In this document: positions 1 through 5,151 of the stretch, piece by piece
How the letters are laid out: each line of letters starts with the position of its first letter
Numbering within the stretch: the stretch's first letter is position 1
DNA from: Faecalibacterium prausnitzii
GTDB lineage: Bacteria > Bacillota > Clostridia > Oscillospirales > Ruminococcaceae
Assembly: GCA_002313795.1 (NCBI GenBank)
Contig: DCCL01000008.1
Location: 1-5,151, forward strand
Direction of reading: 5' to 3'
Length of the DNA: 5,151 nt
Notes under the pieces: model-generated
What the model saw: only the letters and a program-made list of their open reading frames with translations
The model's database searches: none
Told to the model about the DNA's origin: nothing
Program-made: the position numbers and the translations under genes

Positions 1-131
1 ATGCCGATCTCGCCGAACTCGTTCTCAATGAGCACGACCTTCTGGCCCGCAAAGGACTCTTTGATGAGCTTCTTGATAAGGGTGGTCTTACCGGCGCCAA
101 GGAAGCCGGAGAAAATATCGATCTTGGTCAT
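1..131 (-). CDS. G3E-family (CobW/COG0523-type) GTPase, N-terminal fragment
   Basis: Only the first 43 codons lie in the window; the gene runs off the left edge. The protein begins MTKIDIFSGFLGAGKTTL. Residues 9-16 (GFLGAGKT) form the Walker A/P-loop typical of CobW-type G3E GTPases, and residues 36-43 (ENEFGEIG) match the family's conserved segment after the second beta strand. Family members are cytoplasmic GTPases that deliver metals (zinc, cobalt, nickel) or help cofactor assembly; which metal or client is used here cannot be told from this fragment. The start is ATG at 131-129, with an AGAGG-type ribosome binding site about 10 nt upstream. The gene has its own promoter and a leader of about 90 nt, and is transcribed away from the rest of the window. 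The family is clear; the specific role is unknown. Confidence 0.9.
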   Translation of the reverse strand, partial: MTKIDIFSGFLGAGKTTLIKKLIKESFAGQKVVLIENEFGEIG

Positions 132-184
132 AATTGTAAACTGCCTCTTTCTGTTTCAAAAGTCCCTGCGGGCCTCATAAGCAA

Positions 185-210
185 TCCGGGCCGCGGAGTG
201 CTTGCCCGGA
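185..210 (-). promoter_or_regulatory. Hairpin in the 5' leader of the G3E GTPase gene
   Basis: TCCGGGC and GCCCGGA form a perfect 7-bp GC-rich stem around a 12-nt loop, inside the roughly 90-nt leader between the predicted transcription start (near 221) and the ATG at 131. No U-run follows it, so it is not an evident terminator. It could stabilise the leader or be part of a regulatory fold. I do not recognise a known riboswitch here. Confidence 0.35.
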
Positions 211-227
211 AAAATTCCTACACTCCT

Positions 228-236
228 ATTATAACA
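228..236 (-). promoter_or_regulatory. Extended -10 promoter of the G3E GTPase gene
   Basis: On the minus strand TGTTATAAT gives a consensus TATAAT -10 hexamer (233-228) with the TGn extension (236-234). No good -35 lies at 17 nt; a perfect TTGACA (246-241) is only 7 nt upstream, too close to act as -35 for this -10. An extended -10 can work without a -35, and the DNA further upstream (about 255-300) is AT-rich, as in an UP element. Transcription would start near 221. Confidence 0.55.
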
Positions 237-330
237 AGGCTGTCAATGGCAAACCGGCCTTTTTGATGAGAAATTTGTAACATTTTTTGCAATTTGGTTG
301 CGTTTTCGGGCCGGAGGCGCAAAAGAGCCT

Positions 331-373
331 AAGAAAACGACCTCTCCGTTACGCCGTAAGCATGACAGAGAAG
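331..373 (-). terminator. Putative intrinsic terminator of the DUF5808 gene
   Basis: Twelve nucleotides after the stop codon, on the minus strand, CTTCTCTGT (373-365) can pair with ACGGAGAGG (349-341) over nine positions, two of them G-U. The loop holds a small TTAC/GTAA inner stem. A T-rich run, TCGTTTTCTT, follows at 340-331. The form and position fit a rho-independent terminator, but the wobble pairs and interrupted T-run make it moderate. It would separate this gene from the G3E gene on the same strand. Confidence 0.5.
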
Positions 374-385
374 CCGTTTGCCTGA

Positions 386-1270
386 TTACTTCAACTCTTC
401 GGTAAGCCATCCGGCGATTTTCTCAGTCTGTTCGTCCGTCTCGCCGGTGAGCCAGAAGATGCCGTCTTCTGTCTTCACCCGCAGGAACTTCCCGGCGGTG
501 GGGTCGAGGCAGAGATGTACGGTGCCGTCGTGTGCCATGACGAAAGCGCCCTGCCAGTAGTGCTCCAAATCGAGGCCGTGGATCCGGCCCGCCTCCGGCA
601 GAGAGGAATAGACCTGCACCTCGGTGATGTCGTCAACAGGAATGATGTACTTCTGCGTTTTGCCGTGGAAGGATTGCAGCTCGACGGTAGGCGACACCTG
701 AAGTACCAGCTTTGCGGGGGTGTGGTCGAGAACGCCCAGCACCGGCCCGACCAGCAGGATGCTGGTGATCACAATGATATTGACCGCCACAGCGATTTTG
801 CCCCGGAGGGTGGCGAGGTTGGAAGCAGTCCCCTTGCCGACACGCTTGGGGACGGAGGCGCGCTTGTCGTCAGGATCATAGTAAAATAGTCCGTATTTCC
901 ATGCGGTGTCTTCGGGCGCGGCGGGCCAGCCGTGAGCATCCCGCAGCTTTTGCAGGGCGTGGTTTGCCCACAGACAGGGCAAATACGGCAGGGCCAGACT
1001 TCCGAAGAAGAAATAGACCCAAATCGTGACATAAAGCAGCGAGTTCGGCGCGAAAAACAGCCCGAGCCCAACAGCAGCGCAGAGCAGGCAGATGGTGCGC
1101 AGCCGGCGCAGATACCGCTGCACGATGCTCTGCACTTCGGGCAGTTCAGCGGCGTCCGGCGGCAGTGTGACGCCCAGCAGAGTGCCGCTTTGCTCAATGC
1201 GTTTCAGGCTCAGGTAGTCGAGGCCAACGCAGACGATAAGGCAGACGAGCATGATGATGGAAAATGCCAT
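386..1270 (-). CDS. Multi-pass membrane protein with DUF5808-type motif and C-terminal PH-like domain
   Basis: 294 residues from ATG at 1270. A longer in-frame reading from TTG at 1285 is rejected because GGAGG (1283-1279), 8 nt before the ATG, is an ideal ribosome binding site and overlaps that TTG region. Four hydrophobic segments stand out: about 3-20, 59-74, 78-98 and 159-181. Between the third and fourth lies WKYGLFYYDPDDKR (124-137), continuing to PKRVGKG, which resembles the DUF5808 motif (W-K, G-x-F-Y, N/D-P-D-D, then a basic glycine-rich stretch) found in Firmicutes membrane proteins. The C-terminal part (about 182-294) is soluble and beta-rich, with a YIIPVDDITEVQV stretch suggesting a bacterial PH-like fold. 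Arginine-rich loops (RYLRRLR) put the first loop and the DUF5808 segment in the cytoplasm and the C-terminal domain outside. Function is unknown. It has its own promoter and a likely terminator. Confidence 0.8.
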   Translation of the reverse strand: MAFSIIMLVCLIVCVGLDYLSLKRIEQSGTLLGVTLPPDAAELPEVQSIVQRYLRRLRTICLLCAAVGLGLFFAPNSLLYVTIWVYFFFGSLALPYLPCLWANHALQKLRDAHGWPAAPEDTAWKYGLFYYDPDDKRASVPKRVGKGTASNLATLRGKIAVAVNIIVITSILLVGPVLGVLDHTPAKLVLQVSPTVELQSFHGKTQKYIIPVDDITEVQVYSSLPEAGRIHGLDLEHYWQGAFVMAHDGTVHLCLDPTAGKFLRVKTEDGIFWLTGETDEQTEKIAGWLTEELK

Positions 1271-1278
1271 GAAAGACG

Positions 1279-1283
1279 CCTCC
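1279..1283 (-). promoter_or_regulatory. Ribosome binding site that decides the start of the DUF5808 gene
   Basis: GGAGG on the minus strand sits 8 nt before the ATG at 1270. It lies at the place where the upstream TTG candidate (1285-1283) would begin, so translation should start at 1270 and the five extra residues of the longer reading are not made. Confidence 0.8.
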
Positions 1284-1308
1284 AATCTGTAAAAGAGCTT
1301 TCAGTCCT

Positions 1309-1337
1309 AGGATACACGGAAAAACGCGAAAAGTCAA
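1309..1337 (-). promoter_or_regulatory. Promoter of the DUF5808 membrane protein gene
   Basis: On the minus strand, TTGACT (1337-1332) and TATCCT (1314-1309) are separated by exactly 17 nt, a good match to a housekeeping sigma promoter. Transcription would start near 1302, giving a leader of about 32 nt to the ATG at 1270. It is back to back with the aminopeptidase promoter; their -35 boxes are 15 nt apart. Confidence 0.6.
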
Positions 1338-1352
1338 AACATCGCTCATGAA

Positions 1353-1381
1353 TTGCATTCTGCGGCCCGGAATGATACAAT
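1353..1381 (+). promoter_or_regulatory. Promoter of the aminopeptidase P gene
   Basis: TTGCAT (1353-1358) and TACAAT (1376-1381) are 17 nt apart, and TGA directly before the -10 supplies a TGn extension. All three elements point to a strong housekeeping promoter. Transcription would start near 1388, about 58 nt before the start codon. Confidence 0.65.
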
Positions 1382-1402
1382 AAGGGACAGCAAACCACCG
1401 CC

Positions 1403-1420
1403 GCCGGACGTTTTTCCGGC
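1403..1420 (+). promoter_or_regulatory. Hairpin in the aminopeptidase P leader
   Basis: GCCGGA (1403-1408) and TCCGGC (1415-1420) form a perfect 6-bp stem with the loop CGTTTT, in the short leader upstream of the ribosome binding site AAGAAGG (1431-1437). No T-run follows the stem on this strand, so termination is unlikely. It could protect the 5' end of the mRNA. Confidence 0.4.
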
Positions 1421-1445
1421 ACAACTGAGAAAGAAGGCTTTTGAT

Positions 1446-3245
1446 ATGAGCATGAATACAGTTCCCGAGCGCCTGGCCGCGCTGCGCAAGGCAATGAAGG
1501 TCAGCGGCGTTGACGTTTATCTCATCCCGGTGGGTGACCCTCACGCCAGTGAGTATCTGCCCGACCACTACACCTCCCTGACCTACTTCTCCGGCTTCCA
1601 CGGCGAGAACTCCAACTTCGTCGTCACCATGACCGAGAGTGCTGTCTGGGCCGATGGCCGCTACTTCGTGCAGGCCGAAAAGGAGATCGCCGGCACCGAG
1701 ATCCAGCTGATGCGGATGGGCGAGCCGGGCGTGCCCACCGTGGAGGAGTATTGCGCTAAGGTCGTCCCCGAGGGCGGTGTGCTGGGCCTCTGCGGCCTGA
1801 CCGCTTCCTGCGGGCTGGTGCGGAGCGTCCAGAAGGCTCTGGATGCAAAGCACGCCACCATCAAGACCCTGAACCTGGAGGACGAGCTGTGGACGGAGGG
1901 CCGCCCTGCCCTGCCCGCTACCCCTGCATGGGTGCTGCCCAAAGAGTACGCAGGCTTCTCCCCTGCTGAGAAGCTGAGCCAGCTCCGCGCAAAGCTCAAG
2001 GAGCTGGGCTGCACCGCACAGCTGGTGGGCAAGCTGGACAATCTGGCCTGGCTGCTGAACCTCCGCGCCATGGATATCCAGTGCACTCCCTACGCTATGG
2101 CTTACTGCTATGTTACCCCCGACAAGGCTACCCTCTTCATCAATACCGCCCGCGTCACCCCTGAGGCCGCAAAGGAGCTGAAGGCAAACGGTGTGGAGCT
2201 GGCCGAGTACGACGACGTGCTGAAGTTCCTCGCTGCGCAGACAGAGCCTCAGACCGTGCTGGCTGACCCGGCATCGGTCAACTACGCCGTCTATCAGACC
2301 CTGCAGGAGAACGCCGCCCTCACCGTCAAGGATGAGGCCGACCCCCTGCTGCCCATGAAGGGCATCAAGAACGAGGTGGAGCTGACCCACACCCGGGAAG
2401 CCCATCTCCGGGACGCTGTCGCCATGGTGCGGTTCCAGAAGGAGCTGGAAGAGCGTCTGGCCGCCGGTGAGGAGCTGACCGAGCTGACCGTGGACGAGAT
2501 CCTCCACAAGTACCGCAGCGCACAGGATAAGTTCATCGTGGAGAGCTTCGGCACCATCGCTGCCTACGGCGGAAACGCTGCCATGATGCACTACCACGCC
2601 ACCGAGGCCGACCACGCCAAGCTGGCAAAGAAGGGCTTCCTGCTGGTGGACAGCGGTGCGACCTATATGGACGGCACCACCGATATCACCCGCACCTATC
2701 CGCTGGGTGAGCTGACCGAGGACGAGCGCCTGTTCTACACATGGACCCTGCAGTGCCATATCGACATCGCAAAGGCCATCTGGCTGGATTACTGCGACGG
2801 TCATATGCTGGATACCATCGCCCGCGAGCCTCTGTGGCGCCACCTCATCAATTACCGCTGCGGCACCGGCCACAGTGTCAGCCATGTGGGCAATGTCCAC
2901 GAAGGCCCCCACGCCCTGAACGGCCGCAACACCGTGGTGTTCAAGCCGGGCATGGTGGTCACCGATGAGCCGGGCGTCTACGAGGGCGGTGTCGTTGGCA
3001 TCCGCATCGAGAACGAGCTGGAGTGCTATCACAAGGCCTCCAACCAGTACGGCGAGTTCCTGGCCTTCCGTCCCCTGACCTTCGTGCCCATCGCCACCTC
3101 CCCCATCGTCCCCGGTGTGCTGACCAAAGACGAGCTGGACTGGCTGAACGCCTACCATCGTGAAGTCTTCGAGAAACTGGCTCCCCGCCTGACCGAGGAC
3201 GAGCGCGACTGGCTGGCTAAGAAATGCGCCTCCATCGGTGCCTGA
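1446..3245 (+). CDS. Xaa-Pro aminopeptidase (aminopeptidase P, M24B), long three-domain form
   Basis: 599 residues. This metalloenzyme removes an N-terminal residue that precedes proline, in cytoplasmic peptide turnover; there is no signal peptide. The start is ATG at 1446, 8 nt after AAGAAGG (1431-1437); the open frame extends upstream to 1353, but that includes the promoter. Two creatinase-type N-terminal domains (about 5-135 and 150-300, with YFSGFHGEN at 47-55 and WADGRYF at 68-74) precede the M24 catalytic domain (about 305-528) and a C-terminal M24_C region (about 535-599). The dimetal ligands are visible: D402 (DSGA), D413 (DITRT), H476 (GTGH), E508 (DEPG) and E522 (RIENE), plus H382 (MMHYH) and H485 (VHEGP). 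Their spacing fits the eukaryotic cytosolic aminopeptidase P1 type, usually around 600-620 residues, rather than the shorter E. coli PepP type of about 440. GTGHSVSH replaces the more usual GTGHGVG. The gene looks intact and singly transcribed. Confidence 0.96.
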   Translation: MSMNTVPERLAALRKAMKVSGVDVYLIPVGDPHASEYLPDHYTSLTYFSGFHGENSNFVVTMTESAVWADGRYFVQAEKEIAGTEIQLMRMGEPGVPTVEEYCAKVVPEGGVLGLCGLTASCGLVRSVQKALDAKHATIKTLNLEDELWTEGRPALPATPAWVLPKEYAGFSPAEKLSQLRAKLKELGCTAQLVGKLDNLAWLLNLRAMDIQCTPYAMAYCYVTPDKATLFINTARVTPEAAKELKANGVELAEYDDVLKFLAAQTEPQTVLADPASVNYAVYQTLQENAALTVKDEADPLLPMKGIKNEVELTHTREAHLRDAVAMVRFQKELEERLAAGEELTELTVDEILHKYRSAQDKFIVESFGTIAAYGGNAAMMHYHATEADHAKLAKKGFLLVDSGATYMDGTTDITRTYPLGELTEDERLFYTWTLQCHIDIAKAIWLDYCDGHMLDTIAREPLWRHLINYRCGTGHSVSHVGNVHEGPHALNGRNTVVFKPGMVVTDEPGVYEGGVVGIRIENELECYHKASNQYGEFLAFRPLTFVPIATSPIVPGVLTKDELDWLNAYHREVFEKLAPRLTEDERDWLAKKCASIGA

Positions 3246-3264
3246 GTTTCTGTTCTGAACGCAT

Positions 3265-3304
3265 AAAAAAGCGGGAGACCCGCAGGGGTTCTCCCGTTTT
3301 TGTT
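3265..3304. terminator. Bidirectional intrinsic terminator between convergent genes
   Basis: CGGGAGA (3272-3278) pairs with TCTCCCG (3290-3296), and CCC/GGG extends the stem inward around a small GCA loop with a short bulge. Six A residues (3265-3270) flank it on the left and five T residues (3297-3301) on the right, so it can stop transcription from both sides: the aminopeptidase on the plus strand, and the glycosyltransferase, whose stop codon is at 3315-3313, on the minus strand. Confidence 0.9.
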
Positions 3305-3312
3305 TCTCGTTT

Positions 3313-4272
3313 TCAGATTTTGGATTCCAGCTCCGCCTTGTGCTCTTTCCAGTAGGCTTTTGCCTCGTCGATGACCTTCTTGAAGGGGCCGGAGGGGTAA
3401 GTGCTCTCTGCAATGTCGATGAGGAATTTGTAGAGCTGGGGCCGCACCTGCTCGTACATCCCCAGACGGGTGTAGAGGTCTTTGTAGTAGCGGAACACCT
3501 GGATCTTGTTCTGCACGATGGCGGCGGGGTTTATCTGGGTGTGGCAGATGCTCTGGGGGTTCTGGACGTAGGAATACCCCGCCTTTGCGATGGAGACGAA
3601 GGTGTCTGCGAACTGGATATACTGCATGTTGAACACAAGGTCTTCGGCCCAGCGCATCTCGCTGGTGAACCGCACATCGTGTTCCACCAGCAGGTCCCGG
3701 CGGTAGAGCTTGTTCCAGAGCACGCTGTAGAAATAAGAGGCGGGCTTGTCCATCAGACGACGGGCAAAAGTGTCCTTGTCGTAGACACCCTCGGGCAGGA
3801 ACCCGTACTCCCGCACCTCCGGGGGCCGGGACACACGCATGACCCCCAGATCATCCTGGATCTTTTCCAGCACCTGCTCCGGCTTGGATACTCCGGCAGG
3901 GATGACCATCTTGTAGGGCGCAATGACAAGGTCGGCATGGTGGGTCTCTGCCGCTTCCACGAGGCTGGCGGTGTAATCCGGGTCGATATAGTCGTCGCTG
4001 TCCACGAACTGGACGTACTTGCCGGTGGCCAGCGTCAGCCCCAGATTCCGGGTGTCCGAGACGCCGGAATTGGCCTTGTCCACCAGCAGGATGCGGCTGT
4101 CTTTTTGCTGAAATTCCTCGCAGACCGGCAGGCTCTGGTCCTTGGAGCCGTCGTTGATGATGATGATCTCAAGGGCCTGATAACTCTGGCCGCAGATGCT
4201 GTTGATGCAGCGGGCCAGATGGTTCTGGGCGTTGTACACGGGCAGGATGACGCTGACGAGGGGCATTTCCAT
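3313..4272 (-). CDS. Family 2 glycosyltransferase (GT-A fold)
   Basis: 319 residues. It transfers a sugar from a nucleotide-sugar donor, most likely at the cytoplasmic side of the membrane in building a cell-surface polysaccharide or glycolipid; donor and acceptor are unknown. The N-terminal GT2 domain (about 4-115) shows VSVILPVYN (6-14), the nucleotide-binding NDGSKD (40-45), NSGVSDTRNLG (68-78) and the DXD-type metal/nucleotide site FVDSDD (89-94). The second half has the WNKLYRRDLL and W-AEDLVFN segments common in EpsJ-like polymer glycosyltransferases; ED there is the likely catalytic-base region. There is no membrane helix. The start is ATG at 4272, with AGAAGGAG (4288-4281) 8 nt upstream; the second ATG (4266) is too far from it. 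It stands alone: the upstream neighbour is divergent and the downstream one convergent, so no polysaccharide cluster is visible here. Confidence 0.94.
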   Translation of the reverse strand: MEMPLVSVILPVYNAQNHLARCINSICGQSYQALEIIIINDGSKDQSLPVCEEFQQKDSRILLVDKANSGVSDTRNLGLTLATGKYVQFVDSDDYIDPDYTASLVEAAETHHADLVIAPYKMVIPAGVSKPEQVLEKIQDDLGVMRVSRPPEVREYGFLPEGVYDKDTFARRLMDKPASYFYSVLWNKLYRRDLLVEHDVRFTSEMRWAEDLVFNMQYIQFADTFVSIAKAGYSYVQNPQSICHTQINPAAIVQNKIQVFRYYKDLYTRLGMYEQVRPQLYKFLIDIAESTYPSGPFKKVIDEAKAYWKEHKAELESKI

Positions 4273-4295
4273 AGCAGTTACTCCTTCTATCGTTT

Positions 4296-4326
4296 TTTAT
4301 AGCAATGATACTCCCGCCGGAGTCAA
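4296..4326 (-). promoter_or_regulatory. Promoter of the glycosyltransferase gene, with long spacer and internal dyad
   Basis: On the minus strand TTGACT (4326-4321) and TATAAA (4301-4296), the latter with a TGC extension (4304-4302), are 19 nt apart. Transcription would start near 4289, leaving a leader of about 17 nt that begins at the ribosome binding site. The spacer is longer than the optimal 17 nt and contains an inverted repeat, a layout known from promoters activated by MerR-family regulators. No MerR gene is in the window. Confidence 0.5.
4310..4323. repeat. Inverted repeat (possible operator) in the glycosyltransferase promoter
   Basis: ACTCC (4310-4314) and GGAGT (4319-4323) are perfect 5-nt arms around CGCC. 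One arm overlaps the -35 box of the glycosyltransferase promoter and the rest lies in its spacer, so a protein bound here would affect transcription directly. The repeat is short and could be chance. Confidence 0.4.
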
Positions 4327-4344
4327 AAAGCAAGCACCCGGCGG

Positions 4345-4365
4345 AAAGGCCCGAAAGGGGGCTTT
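4345..4365 (+). promoter_or_regulatory. Hairpin enclosing the ribosome binding site of the LytTR gene
   Basis: AAAGGCCC (4345-4352) can pair with GGGGCTTT (4358-4365) with one G-G mismatch, seven base pairs in all, around a 5-nt loop. The ribosome binding site AAAGGGGG (4354-4361), 7 nt before the ATG at 4369, lies half in the loop and half in the stem. Such folding would lower translation. It is small, and its importance is an inference. Confidence 0.35.
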
Positions 4366-4368
4366 GCA

Positions 4369-5100
4369 ATGATCTTTCATATCGCGGTGTGCAGCCCGGA
4401 TGGGGTGCTCCGCAGCCGGGTGGAGCGGCAGTGTCTGGAATATTATGCCCGCCGGGATGACGCCTGCATCATCGAGCAGATGGACAGCCCGGAGGCCCTT
4501 CTGGCCCGGGACGACGCCGGGGAGCGGTACGAGCTGTATCTCATCGAGCTGCCCACCACGGCAGCAGCAGCCTCCCTGCGGGCGGCTGCTGCTCTGCGCA
4601 GCCGGGGCCGGAAAAGCCCGCTGGCCTTTCTGGCCCACACACCGGCCCACGCCTACAGTGCCTACCGGGTGGATGCCATGCAGTATCTGCTGCTGCCGGT
4701 GCCGCCGGAACAGCTCATGGCCCTGCTGGACCGGGCCACGGAACCGGAGTACGGCCCGGTCATCCCGGTGGCTACGGCGGCGGGCCTGCGGGCCCTCCCC
4801 TTTGCGGATATCGAGTACCTCGAGTGCACCCATCATGTGGTGCATTTCCATCTCGCCAGCGGCGAGGATGTGCCTTCCCTCTCCGTCCGGGTGCCTTTTG
4901 CACAGGTGGCCCAGCCCCTGCTGGCCGATGAGCGGTTCGTCCAGCTCCACCGCTCCTATGTGGTGAATCTGGCGGCAGTGTCCCAGCTGGCGGCGGGAGA
5001 GTTCTGGATGGCCAGCGGGGCCCGCGTCCCTGTCCCCCGGGGCCGGGAGCCTGCAGCCCGGACGGCTTTGAGAAATTATCTGGAAAAAAGGCAGAAATGA
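4369..5100 (+). CDS. LytTR-family transcription regulator with degenerate receiver domain
   Basis: 243 residues, cytoplasmic. The C-terminal LytTR DNA-binding domain (about 135-238) is clear: ADIEYLECTHHVVHFHL (146-162), FVQLHRSYVVNL (190-201) and VPVPRG (220-225) before a final helix. The N-terminal part (about 1-123) follows the CheY-like receiver layout, but the phosphorylation residues are gone: VCSPD (7-11) stands where ICDD is usual, YELYLIEL puts Glu60 at the phosphoacceptor Asp, FLAHT puts Ala89 at the Ser/Thr switch, and QYLLLPV puts Leu109 at the invariant Lys. It is therefore probably not controlled by a standard histidine kinase. Full LytTR response regulators have about 240 residues, so the length is normal. 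The start is ATG at 4369, with AAAGGGGG 7 nt upstream. The gene looks GC-richer than its neighbours. I found no convincing promoter for it in the 96-bp spacer. Targets are unknown. Confidence 0.88.
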   Translation: MIFHIAVCSPDGVLRSRVERQCLEYYARRDDACIIEQMDSPEALLARDDAGERYELYLIELPTTAAAASLRAAAALRSRGRKSPLAFLAHTPAHAYSAYRVDAMQYLLLPVPPEQLMALLDRATEPEYGPVIPVATAAGLRALPFADIEYLECTHHVVHFHLASGEDVPSLSVRVPFAQVAQPLLADERFVQLHRSYVVNLAAVSQLAAGEFWMASGARVPVPRGREPAARTALRNYLEKRQK

Positions 5101-5151
5101 GGCTGTTGCAAAATAGTGCGCACGAAAGAAGTTGAAAACTTCAGCCAAAAG
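5101..5151. mobile_element. Possible insertion-sequence terminal end at the right edge
   Basis: Directly after the LytTR stop codon the sequence changes in character. It begins GGCTGTTGCAAAATAG, which resembles terminal inverted repeats of several insertion-sequence families (from memory, IS1182-like and related elements), and then carries the palindrome GTGCGCAC (5116-5123) and the hairpin GAAGTT-GAA-AACTTC (5128-5142). GGCTG at 5101-5105 is complementary to CAGCC at 5142-5146. No transposase is visible because the window ends, so this stays tentative; it could also be an ordinary intergenic region. Confidence 0.4.

Noticed and set aside
344..359. Short palindrome TTACGCCGTAA as an operator
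   Set aside because: It is better explained as the inner part of the putative terminator of the DUF5808 gene.
1353..1445. 31-codon N-terminal extension of the aminopeptidase
   Set aside because: It would begin inside the -35 box, spans the promoter and the leader hairpin, and lacks a ribosome binding site; the ATG at 1446 has a good one.
1194..3413. 739-codon open frame on the minus strand opposite the aminopeptidase gene
   Set aside because: It is antisense to a gene with a complete set of catalytic motifs, is low-complexity (rich in G, L, V, H, Q), has no ribosome binding site and no recognisable domain. Long antisense frames are expected in GC-rich coding DNA.
3340..4302. 320-codon open frame on the plus strand opposite the glycosyltransferase
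   Set aside because: Composition is V, H, D, G and L-rich without domain motifs, and the opposite strand encodes a clear GT2 enzyme with its own start signals.
4400..4966. 188-codon plus-strand frame overlapping the LytTR gene in another frame
   Set aside because: Very rich in R, P, S, C and W, as typical for an out-of-frame reading of GC-rich coding DNA; no ribosome binding site.
5128..5142. Hairpin GAAGTT-GAA-AACTTC as a terminator for the LytTR gene
   Set aside because: The stem is AT-rich and followed by AGCCAAAAG rather than a T-run, so it does not look like an intrinsic terminator on the plus strand.
4297..5148. 283-codon minus-strand frame opposite the LytTR gene
   Set aside because: No recognisable motif; it covers the promoter spacer and the possible insertion-sequence end, and the plus-strand LytTR domain is unmistakable.

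Overview
The window looks like chromosomal DNA of a GC-rich Gram-positive gut anaerobe of the Clostridia, probably Oscillospiraceae and Faecalibacterium-like. The grounds are strong purine-rich Shine-Dalgarno sites 7-8 nt before each chosen start, -10/-35 boxes of the housekeeping sigma type (several with an extended TGn -10), codons rich in third-position G/C, and protein families typical of that group. The genus is an inference from general style, not from a database match.

Layout, left to right. Positions 1-131 (minus) hold the first 43 codons of a G3E/CobW-family GTPase, with an extended -10 promoter and a leader hairpin. Positions 386-1270 (minus) encode a four-helix membrane protein with a DUF5808-type motif, followed by a putative terminator. 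A divergent promoter region (about 1309-1381) separates it from 1446-3245 (plus), a complete 599-residue aminopeptidase P of the long, three-domain type with every metal ligand in place. A bidirectional terminator (3265-3304) lies between that gene and a convergent family 2 glycosyltransferase (3313-4272, minus). A 96-bp divergent spacer carries the glycosyltransferase promoter, which has a 19-nt spacer containing a dyad. It leads to 4369-5100 (plus), a LytTR DNA-binding regulator whose receiver domain has lost the phosphorylation residues. The last 51 bases look like the start of something else, possibly the end of an insertion sequence.

The genes do not form one pathway. Gene orientation and terminators suggest mostly single-gene transcription units: peptide turnover (aminopeptidase P), metal or cofactor handling (G3E GTPase), an envelope protein of unknown role, a sugar transferase and a regulator. 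I see no CRISPR array, tRNA, rRNA or clear novel multi-gene system. The most interesting points are the degenerate LytTR regulator, the possible mobile-element junction directly after its stop codon, and the dyad-in-long-spacer promoter of the glycosyltransferase.
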